The position numbers and the translations under genes were made by a program. Shown in pieces: positions 26,249-35,560 of a DNA stretch of 64,000 nt. How positions within the stretch are numbered: the first letter of the stretch is position 1; each line of letters begins with the position of its first letter. The notes below the pieces were generated by a model, which saw nothing but the letters and a program-made list of their open reading frames with translations, was not told the DNA's origin and searched no databases. Origin of the DNA: Devosia sp. A16 (GTDB lineage Bacteria; Pseudomonadota; Alphaproteobacteria; Rhizobiales; Devosiaceae); assembly GCF_001402915.1 (NCBI RefSeq), contig NZ_CP012945.1:2209501-2273500 (forward strand). The letters run 5' to 3'.

Positions 26249-27198
26249 TGGGGGCAAGAAAGCTCGAGCTCGCGCCGTACCACTATTTCAGCAAGGCCGA
26301 GTGGAGCGGTTTCCGCGCCGACGAGCCGATGACGCTCGACGCCGACGACGTCAAACGCCTGCGCGCCCTGACCGACCCGATCTCGTTCACCGAAGCCGAA
26401 GAGATCTACCTGCCGCTGAGCCGGCTGATCTCGCTCTATGTCGAGGCGACGCAGGAGCTGCACCGGGCCTCGACCAAATTCCTCGGCGCCGACGGCCGCA
26501 AGGTGCCCTATATCATCGGCGTTGCCGGCTCGGTGGCGGTAGGCAAATCCACCACCTCGCGCATCCTGAAGGCGCTGCTGAGCCGCTGGCCGAGCTCCCC
26601 CAAGGTCGACCTCGTCACCACCGACGGCTTTCTCTATTCCAACGCGAAACTCGATGAGCTGCAGCTCGCCGACCGCAAGGGCTTTCCCGAGAGCTACGAT
26701 CGCGGCGCGCTGATCCGCTTCCTTTCCGACATCAAGTCGGGCAAGCCCGACGTGAAGGTGCCGGTCTACTCGCACCTCGTCTACGACGTGATCGACGGCG
26801 AGTTCGTCACCATCGACCGGCCCGACATTCTGATCGTGGAAGGGCTCAACATCCTGCAGCCGGGCGAGCTGCCGAAATCCGGCAAGCCGATCCTGTTCGC
26901 TTCGGATTTTCTCGACTTCTCGATCTTCATCGATGCCGACGAGAACGACCTGACCACCTGGTTCATGGAGCGCTTCCGGCGCCTCCGCGAAACCGCCTTC
27001 GCCGACCCCAAGAGCTTCTTCCATCGCTTCACCCAGATGAGCAGCGAGGAAGCTGACGCGTTCGGCATGTGGGCGTGGACGGAGATCAACCTGCCGAACC
27101 TGCGCGACAACATCCAGCCGACGCGCAGCCGCGCCGATCTTGTGCTGACCAAGGGGCCAAGCCACACCATCGAGCGGGTGGCGCTGCGGAAGGTTTAG
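26248..27198 (+). CDS. coaA: Pantothenate kinase, type I (CoaA)
   Basis: First step of coenzyme A synthesis from pantothenate. P-loop [15 protein letters not shown] (about residues 91-105), DGFLYSN and FPESYDR are diagnostic. 316 residues. The hisE-coaA overlap is conserved in Rhizobiales. A second CoA gene, coaE, lies in this window beside oriC. Confidence 0.97.
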   Translation: MGARKLELAPYHYFSKAEWSGFRADEPMTLDADDVKRLRALTDPISFTEAEEIYLPLSRLISLYVEATQELHRASTKFLGADGRKVPYIIGVAGSVAVGKSTTSRILKALLSRWPSSPKVDLVTTDGFLYSNAKLDELQLADRKGFPESYDRGALIRFLSDIKSGKPDVKVPVYSHLVYDVIDGEFVTIDRPDILIVEGLNILQPGELPKSGKPILFASDFLDFSIFIDADENDLTTWFMERFRRLRETAFADPKSFFHRFTQMSSEEADAFGMWAWTEINLPNLRDNIQPTRSRADLVLTKGPSHTIERVALRKV

Positions 27199-27201
27199 CG
27201 T

Positions 27202-27322
27202 GCTTGGCTGACCCTCACCCCGACCCTCTCCCCAGAGGGGCGAGGGGGCGATGTGGCACCGCCGGCGCAAAGTGCGTCCCCTCGCCCCTCTGGGGAGAGG
27301 GTCGGGGTGAGGGGCGCCAAGC
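27202..27322. repeat. Type E palindromic intergenic repeat
   Basis: Near-perfect inverted repeat: the arm running from CCCTCACCCCGACC through AGAGGGGCGAGGGG (about 36 bases) is matched exactly by its complement ending at GGTCGGGGTGAGGG, with GCTTGGC/GCCAAGC at the edges. It lies between the convergent genes coaA and the adenosine kinase-like gene. Confidence 0.88.
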
Positions 27323-27336
27323 GCACCGGCCAGCCG

Positions 27337-28338
27337 CTAAATCGCAATCCCCTTCTCGGCCGCCAACGCCTGCAAATCCGCCACCGGCCTCGCGCCGATA
27401 TGCGAAATCACTTCGCTCGCAGCCAGGCACCCCGCCTGCAGCGCCGTGCGGAAGTCGCGTTCCCGCGCGATCGCCAAGAGGAACCCCGAAGCGAACAGGT
27501 CGCCGGCGCCGGTAACGTCGACCACTTCTTTCACGGCGTAAGCCGGAACGGTGATGATCTCGCCCTGGTGCACCACCATGGCGCCCTCGGCGCCCATGGT
27601 GATCGCGGCGAGTTCGGCGTCCTTGGCGATGGCCTGCACCGCACCATGCAGGTCCGTCTGGTACAGCGACTTCAGTTCCTCGACGTTGCCGAACACGATA
27701 TCCATGGTCTTGGAGCGGATCAGGTCGAGGAACTCGTCGCGGTAGCGGTTCACGCAGAACGGGTCCGACAGCGTGAACGAGGCAGCGCGCTCGTGCTTGT
27801 GCGCGTAATGCGCCGCCATCACGAAGGCCTTCTTGGCCTCGGTCGGATCCCACAGGAACCCTTCCATGTAAGTGACGGTGGCCGCCCCGATCTCGTCTTC
27901 CTTGATGTCGGCGGTGGTCAGCTGGTGGCAGGCGCCCAGATAGGTGTTCATCGTCCGCTCGCCGTCCGACGAGAGCAGGATCATCGACCGGGCGGTGGCT
28001 GGGCCATCGCTGAGCCGCGACACACCGTAATGCACGCCGATGCGCTTGAGATCGTCGGCGAACACGTCGCCCAGGTCATCGTCCGCTACCTTGCCGACGA
28101 ACGAGGCGCGCCCGCCGAGCGAGGCGACGCCCGCCGCCGTGTTGGCCGAGCTGCCGCCCGAGATCTGGCGCTTGTCGGCCGGCATGCGCTCGTAGAGATA
28201 GGCCGAGCGTTCGGCATCGACCAGATGCATGATGCCTTCCGACAGCCCCTCGCGCTCGAGGAAGCCGGGATCGATGGGAGCTATGACGTCGACGATGGCG
28301 TTGCCGATGGTTAGAACGTCGAACCGGGCCTCGGCCAT
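27337..28338 (-). CDS. PfkB-family kinase, probably adenosine kinase
   Basis: A ribokinase-fold kinase of 333 residues. The N-terminal DVLTIGNAIVDVIAP, GGSSANTAAGVASLGG and the anion-hole signature DVTGAGDLFASGFL with catalytic Asp are seen. The start at 28338 (MAEARFDVL) is chosen because upstream codons do not resemble the family. Closest pattern is the alphaproteobacterial adenosine kinase; sugar substrates cannot be excluded. Confidence 0.85.
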   Translation of the reverse strand: MAEARFDVLTIGNAIVDVIAPIDPGFLEREGLSEGIMHLVDAERSAYLYERMPADKRQISGGSSANTAAGVASLGGRASFVGKVADDDLGDVFADDLKRIGVHYGVSRLSDGPATARSMILLSSDGERTMNTYLGACHQLTTADIKEDEIGAATVTYMEGFLWDPTEAKKAFVMAAHYAHKHERAASFTLSDPFCVNRYRDEFLDLIRSKTMDIVFGNVEELKSLYQTDLHGAVQAIAKDAELAAITMGAEGAMVVHQGEIITVPAYAVKEVVDVTGAGDLFASGFLLAIARERDFRTALQAGCLAASEVISHIGARPVADLQALAAEKGIAI

Positions 28339-28414
28339 CGGCGATCCTTCGATAAGTGGGTAAAGTGAGCCGCGCCGGGAATAATGCAGATTGTTCGGCC
28401 GCGCAACGCCAACC

Positions 28415-29014
28415 TCAGGCGGCGGGCGGCTTGCCGAACCGCTGCGCATGTCGGCGGGTCAGCGCCCGGATGAGCGGGGTGGCATTGGCGGCGGAAACGC
28501 CGAGCAACTGCTCGTCGAGCAGCAGCATGGAAAGGCCGTGCACGAACGCCCAGGCGCTGATTGCCGCTTCGCCGGGAGCATCGGGATCGGCCTTCGCGGC
28601 TGCGACCGCGAGGCTTTCATAGGCGGCGTCGGCGGCGCGCCGCAGGTCCTTGTCCTCGAACTTGCCGAGTTCCGACGAGAACATCAGCTTGTAGAGCCGT
28701 GGATAGCTGAGCGCGAACTGCACATAGGCCTCGGCCATGGCACCCAACTGCTCCTCCGGCGCCACGTCCGTCTTCGCCCCTTCCACGGCTTCGCGGAACA
28801 GCGCGAAGCCGGCTGCCGCAACTGCCTGGATCAGGGCCTGCTTGTCGCGGAAATGCCGGTAGGGCGCGGCCGCTGAGACGCCGACCCGCCGGGCCAGCTC
28901 GCGCATCCCTAGCGCCTCGGTGCCACCCTCGATCAGCAGTTCCAGCGCCGCCTCGACCAGCGCACGCCGGAGGTCGCCATGATGGTAACGGTCGGGTGTC
29001 TCGGATGTTGACAT
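28415..29014 (-). CDS. TetR-family transcriptional regulator
   Basis: 199-residue repressor-type protein. Helix-turn-helix at about residues 12-58 (RALVEAALELLIEGG ... GVSAAAPYRHFRDKQALIQA), then a ligand-binding helical domain. It is divergent from a DUF2214 membrane protein gene; the 87-base gap and the TetR start region contain two copies of ATGTT(G/A)ACAT, plausible operators, so self-control and control of the neighbour are likely. Confidence 0.9.
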   Translation of the reverse strand: MSTSETPDRYHHGDLRRALVEAALELLIEGGTEALGMRELARRVGVSAAAPYRHFRDKQALIQAVAAAGFALFREAVEGAKTDVAPEEQLGAMAEAYVQFALSYPRLYKLMFSSELGKFEDKDLRRAADAAYESLAVAAAKADPDAPGEAAISAWAFVHGLSMLLLDEQLLGVSAANATPLIRALTRRHAQRFGKPPAA

Positions 29015-29056
29015 TGCTCACATGCAGGATTATCTCGATGAGAACAATGTTAACAT
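29005..29056. promoter_or_regulatory. Paired palindromic operators for the TetR regulator
   Basis: ATGTTGACAT (29005-29014, covering the tetR start codon) and ATGTTAACAT (29047-29056) are centred 42 bases apart, about four DNA turns. The longer arms ATGTTGACATTG and CAATGTTAACAT are complementary at 11 of 12 positions. Confidence 0.55.
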
Positions 29057-29101
29057 GCTGCCTCGCACGGGTCGAGGCGCCTTTCGTCCGACCGGAGCGA
29101 C

Positions 29102-29554
29102 ATGATGACCGACCTGAGCCTCGCCATTGCCCACCACCTTGCCGTCTTCACCCTGGTGGCGGTCTTCGCCGCCGAGTTCGCTTTGCTGCGCCCGGGCATC
29201 GACGGTCGGCGCCTCGGCCAGCTCGGGGCACTCGATCGTGCCTATGGCGGGATCGCCATGCTGGTCATCGTCGTCGGCATCCTCAGGGTGATCTTCGGCG
29301 CCGCCGGCTGGCAGTATTATGTCGGCAACTGGGTATTCTGGGCCAAGATGATCGCCTTCGCCGGGGTCGGGCTCGCCTCGATCCAGCCGACGGTGGCGAT
29401 CCTGCGCTGGGTGAAGGCCGCGAAGACGGATGCCGGGTTCAGTCCGCCGCCAGCCGAAGTGTCCGCAGCGCGGCGCTTCCTCTATCTCCAGGCCGCGCTC
29501 CTGGTGCTCATCCCGAGTTTCGCCGCTGCGATGGCGCGCGGGTATGGGGTGTAG
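29102..29554 (+). CDS. DUF2214-family membrane protein
   Basis: 150 residues with four hydrophobic segments (about 12-35, 55-75, 82-103, 128-148). The pattern AIAHHLAVFTLVAVFAAEF with paired histidines is typical of DUF2214, a family of unknown function. Divergent from tetR and probably its target. Confidence 0.82.
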   Translation: MMTDLSLAIAHHLAVFTLVAVFAAEFALLRPGIDGRRLGQLGALDRAYGGIAMLVIVVGILRVIFGAAGWQYYVGNWVFWAKMIAFAGVGLASIQPTVAILRWVKAAKTDAGFSPPPAEVSAARRFLYLQAALLVLIPSFAAAMARGYGV

Positions 29555-29573
29555 CCGCCAGCCTGTCAGTCAG

Positions 29574-29598
29574 GCCTTCTCCCACAAGGGGAGAAGGC
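29574..29598. terminator. Hairpin between convergent DUF2214 and nth genes
   Basis: GCCTTCTCCC, four-base loop, then GGGAGAAGGC, a ten-base perfect stem. It resembles one stem of the palindromic repeats and could end transcription from either side, though no strong T-run follows. Confidence 0.45.
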
Positions 29599-29611
29599 GA
29601 TCACCTCCAGA

Positions 29612-30292
29612 TCACGTTCCCTTCGGCGGTGGGGTCTTCGGTTCGAACCGGCACCACTCACGAATGATGCAGCGCCAGCAGTCGGGCTTGCGCGCCTTGC
29701 AGATGTAGCGGCCGTGCAGAATCAGCCAGTGGTGCGCGTGCAGCAGATATTGGTCCGGCACGACTTTCAGCAGCCCCGTCTCGACCTCGAGCGGCGTCTT
29801 TCCCGGCGCGAGGCCAGTGCGGTTGGCGACGCGGAACAGATGGGTGTCGACTGCGATGGTCGGTTGCCGGAAGGCGATGTTGAGCACCACGTTCGCCGTT
29901 TTCCGTCCCACCCCAGGCAGGCTCTCGAGCGCCTCGCGATCCTCGGGCACTTTCGAGCCGAACTGTTCGATCAGCTGCTGGCTCAGCGCGAAGACGTTTT
30001 TGGCCTTGTTGCGGAACAGTCCGATGGTCTTGATCTTGTCCTCGATCTCGGCGACGCCGAGGCCGACCATCTTCTCGGGCGTATCCGCCAGCTGGAACAA
30101 GAGCTTCGTCGCCTTGTTAACCCCGGCATCTGTTGCCTGGGCGGAAAGCACCACCGCGACCAGCAGGGTGAAGGGGTTCACATAGTCGAGCTCGCCCTTC
30201 GGTTCGGGCTCCGCCGCCGCAAAAGCGCCGAAAATGGCTTCGACATCTGCTTTCGGCAGTCGCTTCACTTTTTGCTGCGCCATTTCCGTCAT
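29612..30292 (-). CDS. nth: Endonuclease III (Nth), DNA glycosylase/AP lyase
   Basis: Removes oxidised pyrimidines and cuts the abasic site. The helix-hairpin-helix with catalytic lysine LPGVGRKTANVV, the catalytic Asp in AVDTHLFRVANR and the iron-sulphur pattern C-X6-C-X2-C-X5-C (starting CKARKPDC) are complete. Start is ATG at 30292 (226 residues) or 30283. Divergent from the DUF2244 gene by 21 bases. Confidence 0.97.
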   Translation of the reverse strand: MTEMAQQKVKRLPKADVEAIFGAFAAAEPEPKGELDYVNPFTLLVAVVLSAQATDAGVNKATKLLFQLADTPEKMVGLGVAEIEDKIKTIGLFRNKAKNVFALSQQLIEQFGSKVPEDREALESLPGVGRKTANVVLNIAFRQPTIAVDTHLFRVANRTGLAPGKTPLEVETGLLKVVPDQYLLHAHHWLILHGRYICKARKPDCWRCIIREWCRFEPKTPPPKGT

Positions 30293-30313
30293 CCTGATTC
30301 TGAGCCTATAGTG

Positions 30314-30802
30314 ATGCCCAAGATGACGACCCAAACGCAAGCGAGGCCGCTCTTCGCGGCAAAGCTGACGCCCCATCGATCGCTGGGACGCAAGGGCTTT
30401 CGTGTCGTCATTGTTCTCGTGGCAGTTCTCGCCACCATCCCGGGGATCATCTTCTTCTCGATGGGCGCCTGGCCGATCGTCGGCTTCCTCGGTCTGGACG
30501 TCGCGCTGATCTGGTGGGCGATGCGTTCGAGCCAGCGCGACGGCAAGCGCTATGAGGAAGTGACGCTTTGGCCCGACCAGCTCGAGCTGAAGCAGGTCGA
30601 CGGTGCCGGCAAGGAAACCCTGAGCCGCTTCAACCCCTATTTCGTCAAGCTGGTGGTCGACCGCGACTACAACGAGCGCACGGTGGCGCTGCATCTGAGG
30701 ACGCGCGAGCGCGATATCGTGCTCGGCCAGTTCCTCAACCAGGACGAGAAGTCGAGCTTTGCCAAGGCGTTCGGCACTGCGCTGAAGCGGGCACGGGTTT
30801 AG
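30314..30802 (+). CDS. DUF2244 membrane protein
   Basis: 162 residues: a short polar N terminus with LTPHRSLGRKGFRVVI, two membrane segments (about 30-72), and a cytoplasmic domain with LKQVDGAGKETLSRFNPYFVKL. DUF2244 proteins are widespread in alphaproteobacteria beside nth, as here, but have no known function. Confidence 0.88.
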   Translation: MPKMTTQTQARPLFAAKLTPHRSLGRKGFRVVIVLVAVLATIPGIIFFSMGAWPIVGFLGLDVALIWWAMRSSQRDGKRYEEVTLWPDQLELKQVDGAGKETLSRFNPYFVKLVVDRDYNERTVALHLRTRERDIVLGQFLNQDEKSSFAKAFGTALKRARV

Positions 30803-30841
30803 TTCTCGCGGGTTTGGACCCCGATCCTTCCTCCCCACCGG

Positions 30842-30921
30842 TGTCATCCCTGCGAAAGCTGGGACCCATTTCGCAGCCCGTGCCAGTGGAGAGTTGGGTC
30901 CCTGCTTTCGCAGGGATGACA
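30842..30921. repeat. Type C palindromic intergenic repeat, copy 2
   Basis: Perfect 18-base arms: TGTCATCCCTGCGAAAGC (30842-30859) and its complement (30904-30921). Same element as 10520-10599. It separates the tandem DUF2244 and methyltransferase genes. Confidence 0.9.
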
Positions 30922-31013
30922 TCGAGTGAGTGGGGACGCCGGTGCTCTGACTCCATCCACCCCGTCAAAACCGGGTCGCAACAGCGCGTTCGTGCGCCTA
31001 TCTTCGACGCATC

Positions 31014-31877
31014 ATGAGCAAGCACGAAACCATCATCGCCAACTCGGATTACGAGACCGTCCGGGCCGCCATCGCCTATCTGAGCGAGACGCTGCCCGAC
31101 GAAACCGATCTGCCGCGCTTTGCCGGGGCGCTCGGGCTGACCGAGCGGCAGCTCACCGACCTGTTTCGCCGCTGGTGCGGGCTGAGCCCCAAGAGCTTCG
31201 CCCAGGCAGTGGCACTCAACCACGCCAAGCAGCTGCTGGCCGACCAGCAGAGCGTGCTCGACACCACCTATAAGGTCGGGCTCTCCTCGACCTCGCGGCT
31301 GCACGACCTGTTCGTCACCCACGAAGCCATGCCGCCCGGCGCCTTCCGCGCCCGTGGCGAAGGGCTCGAGATGGTGTGGGGCGCCGCACCGTCACCCTTC
31401 GGCACCGCGGTGCTGACCATGACCGAATATGGGCTGAGCGGCATCGGCTTTGCCGACGACAACATGTCGGTCGAGGAGGCCTTCGAGGATCTCGCCAACC
31501 GCTGGCCCAACGCGCGCTACCGCCGGGACGACAAAGCGGTGGCGCCGGTTGCCGCCCGGGTGTTCGACCCCAACCGCTGGGACCCCGAGCAACCGGTGCG
31601 CGTCGTCCTGATCGGCACCGACTTCGAGGTGCAGGTCTGGGAAACCTTGCTGAAGATCCCGGTGGGCAAGGCCACCACCTACCAGAAGGTCGCCAACCAT
31701 ATCGGCCGCCCCACCGCTGCCCGCGCCGTCGGCGCTGCGGTCGGCAAGAACCCGATCAGCTTCGTGGTGCCATGCCACCGAGTCGTCGGCACCAGCGGCG
31801 CGCTCACCGGCTATCACTGGGGCGTGCCGCGTAAACGGGCGATCCTGGGCTGGGAGTCGGGAGTGGTAGGGGCTTAG
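31014..31877 (+). CDS. AraC-type regulator fused to O6-methylguanine-DNA methyltransferase (Ada-like, no N-terminal domain)
   Basis: 287 residues. The N-terminal ~100 are an AraC-type helix-turn-helix (LPRFAGALGLTERQLTDLFRRW, FAQAVALNHAKQLLADQ); the C-terminal domain is a suicide DNA alkyltransferase with active-site PCHRVV and AARAVGAAVGKNPISF. The N-terminal zinc domain of classical Ada, which senses methyl-phosphotriesters, is absent, so how it is activated is open. Confidence 0.92.
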   Translation: MSKHETIIANSDYETVRAAIAYLSETLPDETDLPRFAGALGLTERQLTDLFRRWCGLSPKSFAQAVALNHAKQLLADQQSVLDTTYKVGLSSTSRLHDLFVTHEAMPPGAFRARGEGLEMVWGAAPSPFGTAVLTMTEYGLSGIGFADDNMSVEEAFEDLANRWPNARYRRDDKAVAPVAARVFDPNRWDPEQPVRVVLIGTDFEVQVWETLLKIPVGKATTYQKVANHIGRPTAARAVGAAVGKNPISFVVPCHRVVGTSGALTGYHWGVPRKRAILGWESGVVGA

Positions 31878-31896
31878 CGGCAAAGCCGACTGAAGC

Positions 31897-32020
31897 AGAC
31901 GGCCCCCTCCCGGCCTCCCCCCATAAAGGGGGAGGTGAAGAGTCGAGGCTCCGGCCCCGATCGTGCCCGGCACTCGATGCAGCACCTCCCTTTATGGGGG
32001 AGGATGGGAGGGGGCCGTCT
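31897..32020. repeat. Type D palindromic intergenic repeat, copy 1
   Basis: Starts AGACGGCCCCCTCCC and ends GGGAGGGGGCCGTCT, with inner stems CCCATAAAGGGGGAGGTG / CACCTCCCTTTATGGG. It lies between the convergent Ada-like and gpmA genes. Confidence 0.88.
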
Positions 32021-32036
32021 CTCTCGACCTTCGCCC

Positions 32037-32651
32037 CTAGATCTCGACCTTGCCCGCCAGCTTCCCGTCAGCGCCGATCTTGTAGATCACCGGCTCGCCG
32101 GTGGCGATTTCGCGCTTCAGGATCTGTTCCGGCGTGAGGTTCTCGATCGCCATGACGATCGAGCGCAGCGAGTTGCCGTGCGCGGCCACCAGCACCGTCT
32201 TGCCGGCCTTGAGCAGCGGGACGATCTCGGCGTCGTAATAGGGCAGGGTGCGGGCGGCCGTGTCCTTTAGGCTTTCACCGCCCGGCGGCGGCACGTCGAA
32301 CGAGCGGCGCCAGATCAGCACCTGCTCTTCGCCCCACTTGGCCCGCGCATCGTCCTTGTTGAGGCCGCTGAGATCGCCGTAGTCGCGCTCGTTCAGCAGC
32401 TTCGAACGGGTGATCGTCACCTCGGTAATCCCGAGTTCTTCGAGGATCAGGTCGAGCGTGTGCTGGGCCCGGCGCAGCGCCGAGGTGAAATAGACATCGG
32501 GCGTGTAACCGGCGGCCTTCAGCTTCCTGCCGGTGTTGCGGGCCTCGCCGATGCCCTGCTCGGTGAGGTCGGGGTTGCGCCAGCCGGTGAACAGGTTCTT
32601 GAGGTTCCAGTCGCTCTGGCCGTGGCGAACGAGGATCAGCGTTCCGGTCAT
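32037..32651 (-). CDS. gpmA: 2,3-bisphosphoglycerate-dependent phosphoglycerate mutase
   Basis: Interconverts 3- and 2-phosphoglycerate in glycolysis. [18 protein letters not shown] (phosphohistidine RHG near residue 9), [22 protein letters not shown] and VAAHGNSLR are complete. 204 residues, the short form usual in Rhizobiales. It follows dapB on the minus strand by 13 bases. Confidence 0.97.
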   Translation of the reverse strand: MTGTLILVRHGQSDWNLKNLFTGWRNPDLTEQGIGEARNTGRKLKAAGYTPDVYFTSALRRAQHTLDLILEELGITEVTITRSKLLNERDYGDLSGLNKDDARAKWGEEQVLIWRRSFDVPPPGGESLKDTAARTLPYYDAEIVPLLKAGKTVLVAAHGNSLRSIVMAIENLTPEQILKREIATGEPVIYKIGADGKLAGKVEI

Positions 32652-32664
32652 CGAAAAATCCCTG

Positions 32665-33471
32665 TCAGTTGAAGCCGAGCACGTCGGCCATGGAGTAGAG
32701 GCCGGGCTGCTGGCCGCGGGCCCAGAGCGCGGCGCGCACTGCGCCTTCGGCGAACAGCGCCCGGTTGTCGGCGATGTGGTTGAGTTCGATCCGCTCGCTG
32801 GGGCCGGCGAGGATCACCCGATGCTCGCCGATGACGTTGCCGCCGCGCAGTGTCGCAAAACCGATGCTGCCCTCCTCGCGCGGCCCGGTATGGCCGTCGC
32901 GCACGCGGACCGAGTGGGTCTTCAGATCGAGATTGCGTCCGCGCGCCGCCGCCTCGCCGAGCATCAGCGCCGTGCCCGAGGGGGCGTCGACCTTCTTGTT
33001 GTGGTGCATCTCGAGGATTTCGATGTCAAAGCCTGGCAGCGCCGCGGCCGCCTGCTTCACCAGGCCCAGCAGCAGGTTGACCCCGAGCGAGAAATTCCCG
33101 GCCTTGACGATCCGGGCCGTTGCCGCCGCCTCGCGGATCGCCGCGTCGTCGGCCTCGCTGCACCCGGTGGTCCCGATGATATGGACGAGGCCGCGCCGTG
33201 CCGCTTCCTTGGCCAGCGCCACCGAATTTGCCGGCGCGGTGAAGTCGATGATCGCCTCGGCGCCCGCCAGCGCCGCCGCCACATCGTCGGTGACCGCGAC
33301 ACCCAGCGCCTCGAGCCCGGCCAGCTCGCCGGCATCCTTGCCGAGCGCGGACGCACCGGCGCGATCGAGGGCGGAGACGACGGTCAGGCCGGGAGCGACC
33401 GTCACGGCGCGGATGTTCGCCGCGCCCATCTTGCCGCCTGCGCCGGCGATGGCGACCTTGAGGTCAGACAT
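32665..33471 (-). CDS. dapB: 4-hydroxy-tetrahydrodipicolinate reductase DapB
   Basis: Lysine and diaminopimelate synthesis. The NAD(P) motif [18 protein letters not shown] at the N terminus, [14 protein letters not shown] and the catalytic [16 protein letters not shown] are visible. 268 residues. Transcribed with gpmA. Confidence 0.97.
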   Translation of the reverse strand: MSDLKVAIAGAGGKMGAANIRAVTVAPGLTVVSALDRAGASALGKDAGELAGLEALGVAVTDDVAAALAGAEAIIDFTAPANSVALAKEAARRGLVHIIGTTGCSEADDAAIREAAATARIVKAGNFSLGVNLLLGLVKQAAAALPGFDIEILEMHHNKKVDAPSGTALMLGEAAARGRNLDLKTHSVRVRDGHTGPREEGSIGFATLRGGNVIGEHRVILAGPSERIELNHIADNRALFAEGAVRAALWARGQQPGLYSMADVLGFN

Positions 33472-33548
33472 GCTTGCTCCCGGATAACCTGTTGCGGTGG
33501 GCTATACCCCACCGGCTCATTGCTGCGAAAGCGGGAATCTCTGGCTGG

Positions 33549-34247
33549 TCACGCCAGCCGGGTGCCGCCGGCCATCTCGGCGAGGATCGCCTGGGCGGCG
33601 CTCGCCGGGTGTGCCGCCGCGGTGATCGGCCGGCCCACCACCAGGTGGGTAGCGCCGGCGGCCAGCGCTTCGGCCGGGCCGGTCACCCGCTTCTGGTCGC
33701 CATGTGCGCTGCCTGCAGGGCGAATGCCGGGGGTAACGATCGCCAGCTTGGCCCCCACGATCGAGCGCACCATCTGCGCTTCCTTGGGCGAGCAGACGAT
33801 GCCGCCGATGCCTGCCTGCTTGGCCTGCTCGGCGCGCAAGGCGACGAGGCCGGCGGCGTCGCGGGCATAGCCGGCATCCTCGAGGTCGCTGTCGTCCATC
33901 GAAGTCAGCACGGTCACCCCGAGCACGGTCAATCCCGAACCCGCCGCGGCCTTGGCAGCGGCGCGCATCGCCTTGGGATAGGCGTGCACCGTGAGCATGG
34001 TCGCGCCGGTTCCGGCGATCGCCGCGACGCCCTTTTCGACGGTGTTGTCGATGTCGAGCAGCTTCAGATCGAAGAACACCCGCTTGCCGGCAGCAAGCAG
34101 CGCCTTGCCCAGGTTGAGGCCGTCGCCGCCATAGAACAGCTGGTAGCCGATCTTGTAGAAATCGACCGCGTCACCCAGCTGCGCGATCAAGCGTTCCGCC
34201 TCGTCTCGCGTGTCGAGATCGAGTGCGACGATCAGTGTGCCTGCCAT
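33549..34247 (-). CDS. pyrF: Orotidine 5'-phosphate decarboxylase PyrF
   Basis: Last step of UMP synthesis. The family signature [16 protein letters not shown] with the catalytic Lys-Asp network, and [18 protein letters not shown] near the phosphate site, are present. ATG at 34247 (232 residues, [10 protein letters not shown]) is preferred over a longer frame without similarity. Confidence 0.96.
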   Translation of the reverse strand: MAGTLIVALDLDTRDEAERLIAQLGDAVDFYKIGYQLFYGGDGLNLGKALLAAGKRVFFDLKLLDIDNTVEKGVAAIAGTGATMLTVHAYPKAMRAAAKAAAGSGLTVLGVTVLTSMDDSDLEDAGYARDAAGLVALRAEQAKQAGIGGIVCSPKEAQMVRSIVGAKLAIVTPGIRPAGSAHGDQKRVTGPAEALAAGATHLVVGRPITAAAHPASAAQAILAEMAGGTRLA

Positions 34248-34372
34248 CAGATGTCTCCGGATTTTCCGGTCAGTGCCACAGCCGGGCGAATCGGGCAAGC
34301 AGAAACGCCCGCTTGCGCGCGATGCTATGCCGCCATAGCGTCCGCGCAACCTGATGGAATCATAGATCAATC

Positions 34373-34825
34373 ATGCAGCAACAGGCACTTTCCGCCATTG
34401 TCGCCTGGGTGCGGCTCGAGCGGGCTACCGAAGCCTTCCACGCCGACCTGAAGAAGCGCTTCGGCATTACCGGGCTGCAGCTTGCCGTGCTCCGCATCTG
34501 CGCCGAGCGTCCGCAACTGCCGCTCGCCGCCTTGCGCAAAGCCCTGGTGATGCACCCGGCGACGCTCGGCCAGTCGATCGATGAGTTGCGCCGCATGGAC
34601 CTGGTGACGGTCAAGACCGACCCACGCGATCGCCGTGCTCGCCTGGTGGGGCTGACCGAGGCGGGAACAGAGCTGCTGGCGCGCGCCCCGCTCGCCGGCC
34701 CGACGCGGCTGCGCGAAATCGAGCACGATCCGGCGCGGCTCGACCGGTTGAAGCTGGCGCTCGAGGATGCGGTTGAGCTGTTCGGGCTGGCCGAATGGGC
34801 GCCGGGGCGGAGGGACGGGGCTTAG
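34373..34825 (+). CDS. MarR-family regulator
   Basis: 150 residues with a winged helix at about 30-105: LQLAVLRICAERPQLPLAALRKAL, then HPATLGQSIDELRRMDLVTVKTDPRDRRARLVGLTEAG, here noted by its DPRDRR wing. Divergent from pyrF by 125 bases; its targets cannot be told. Confidence 0.88.
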   Translation: MQQQALSAIVAWVRLERATEAFHADLKKRFGITGLQLAVLRICAERPQLPLAALRKALVMHPATLGQSIDELRRMDLVTVKTDPRDRRARLVGLTEAGTELLARAPLAGPTRLREIEHDPARLDRLKLALEDAVELFGLAEWAPGRRDGA

Positions 34826-34854
34826 AGCTTGCACTCAGCAATAGCAGCGATCGC

Positions 34855-34952
34855 TTCTCTCCCCCCTTGAGGGGAGGGATTGAGGGAGGGGGTGGTGCGG
34901 TGATCACCGATAGACCCCCACCCCCCACCCCTCCCCTCAAGGGGGAGGGGAG
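34855..34952. repeat. Type B palindromic intergenic repeat, copy 4
   Basis: Pyrimidine-rich arm CTCTCCCCCCTTGAGGGGAG and complement CTCCCCTCAAGGGGGAGGGG enclose GGAGGGGGTGG / CCCCCACCCCCC. It lies between the convergent MarR gene and the frameshifted phosphatase, and supplies the last codons and stop of the latter. Confidence 0.85.
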
Positions 34953-35559
34953 TAAAGCCCCTCGATCCGCTCCGGCAGGTCCTCCATCGGGATCCAGTCG
35001 GTCATGAGCTTGCGGTCGCTGAGCCGGACCACGAAGACGTTGCCGCCGCCGGGGTGGCCGATGCGGCGCTGGTCCTCGGAGCGGGCGATGGCCAGCCCGC
35101 CCAGATGACACTTCAGCAGGGTCCCCACCGCGCCGTGGCCGGCAAAGCCGATCGGCCTCGTCACATCGTGCCCGGCCAGCACCTCTTCGAAGGCGCCGAC
35201 CACCCGGCGCTGGGCGGCGCCTTCGTCTCCCAGCCCTCGGCCGATTCGTCGGGATGCGCGAACATCGCATCGGCCAGCGCCTCGAAGCGCGCCGTAGGAA
35301 CGAACCCGGTACTGCGACGGTCGTTCTCGTCGAACTTATCCCCGCTGTCCACAGGCGCTTTGCACCGCGCCGCGAGGATCGCCGCCAGCTCGAGAGCCTT
35401 GGTTTCCGTGCTCGAAACCAGCCTGGTCAGAGCCAGCACCAGCGGGTGGTTCGCAAAACGTTCTGCTCGCGCCCTCCCCACGCTGGACAGCCCCCAGCGC
35501 GGCGTCGCGACATTGGGGTCGATGACCACTTCCGGGTGGGTGACGTAGAGCGCGTACAT
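34937..35559 (-). pseudogene. Histidine phosphatase-like gene broken by a one-base deletion
   Basis: From ATG 35559 the frame reads MYALYVTHPEVVIDPNVAT and continues with SSTETKALELAAIL to EGWETKA, then drifts. Restoring one base near 35217 joins it to AAQRRVVGAFEEVLAGHDVT, GFAGHGAVGTLL and LMTDWIPMEDLPERIEGLY, stopping at 34937 (about 207 residues). The first catalytic motif is THPE rather than RHGE, so it may have been a divergent member. It starts one base after the FMN reductase stop, so the two were co-transcribed. Confidence 0.8.
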
Positions 35560-35560
35560 C

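Noticed and set aside
33513-33540. Fragment GCTGCGAAAGCGGGAA as a third type C repeat
   Set aside because: Only part of one arm is present, with no complementary arm; too short to call.
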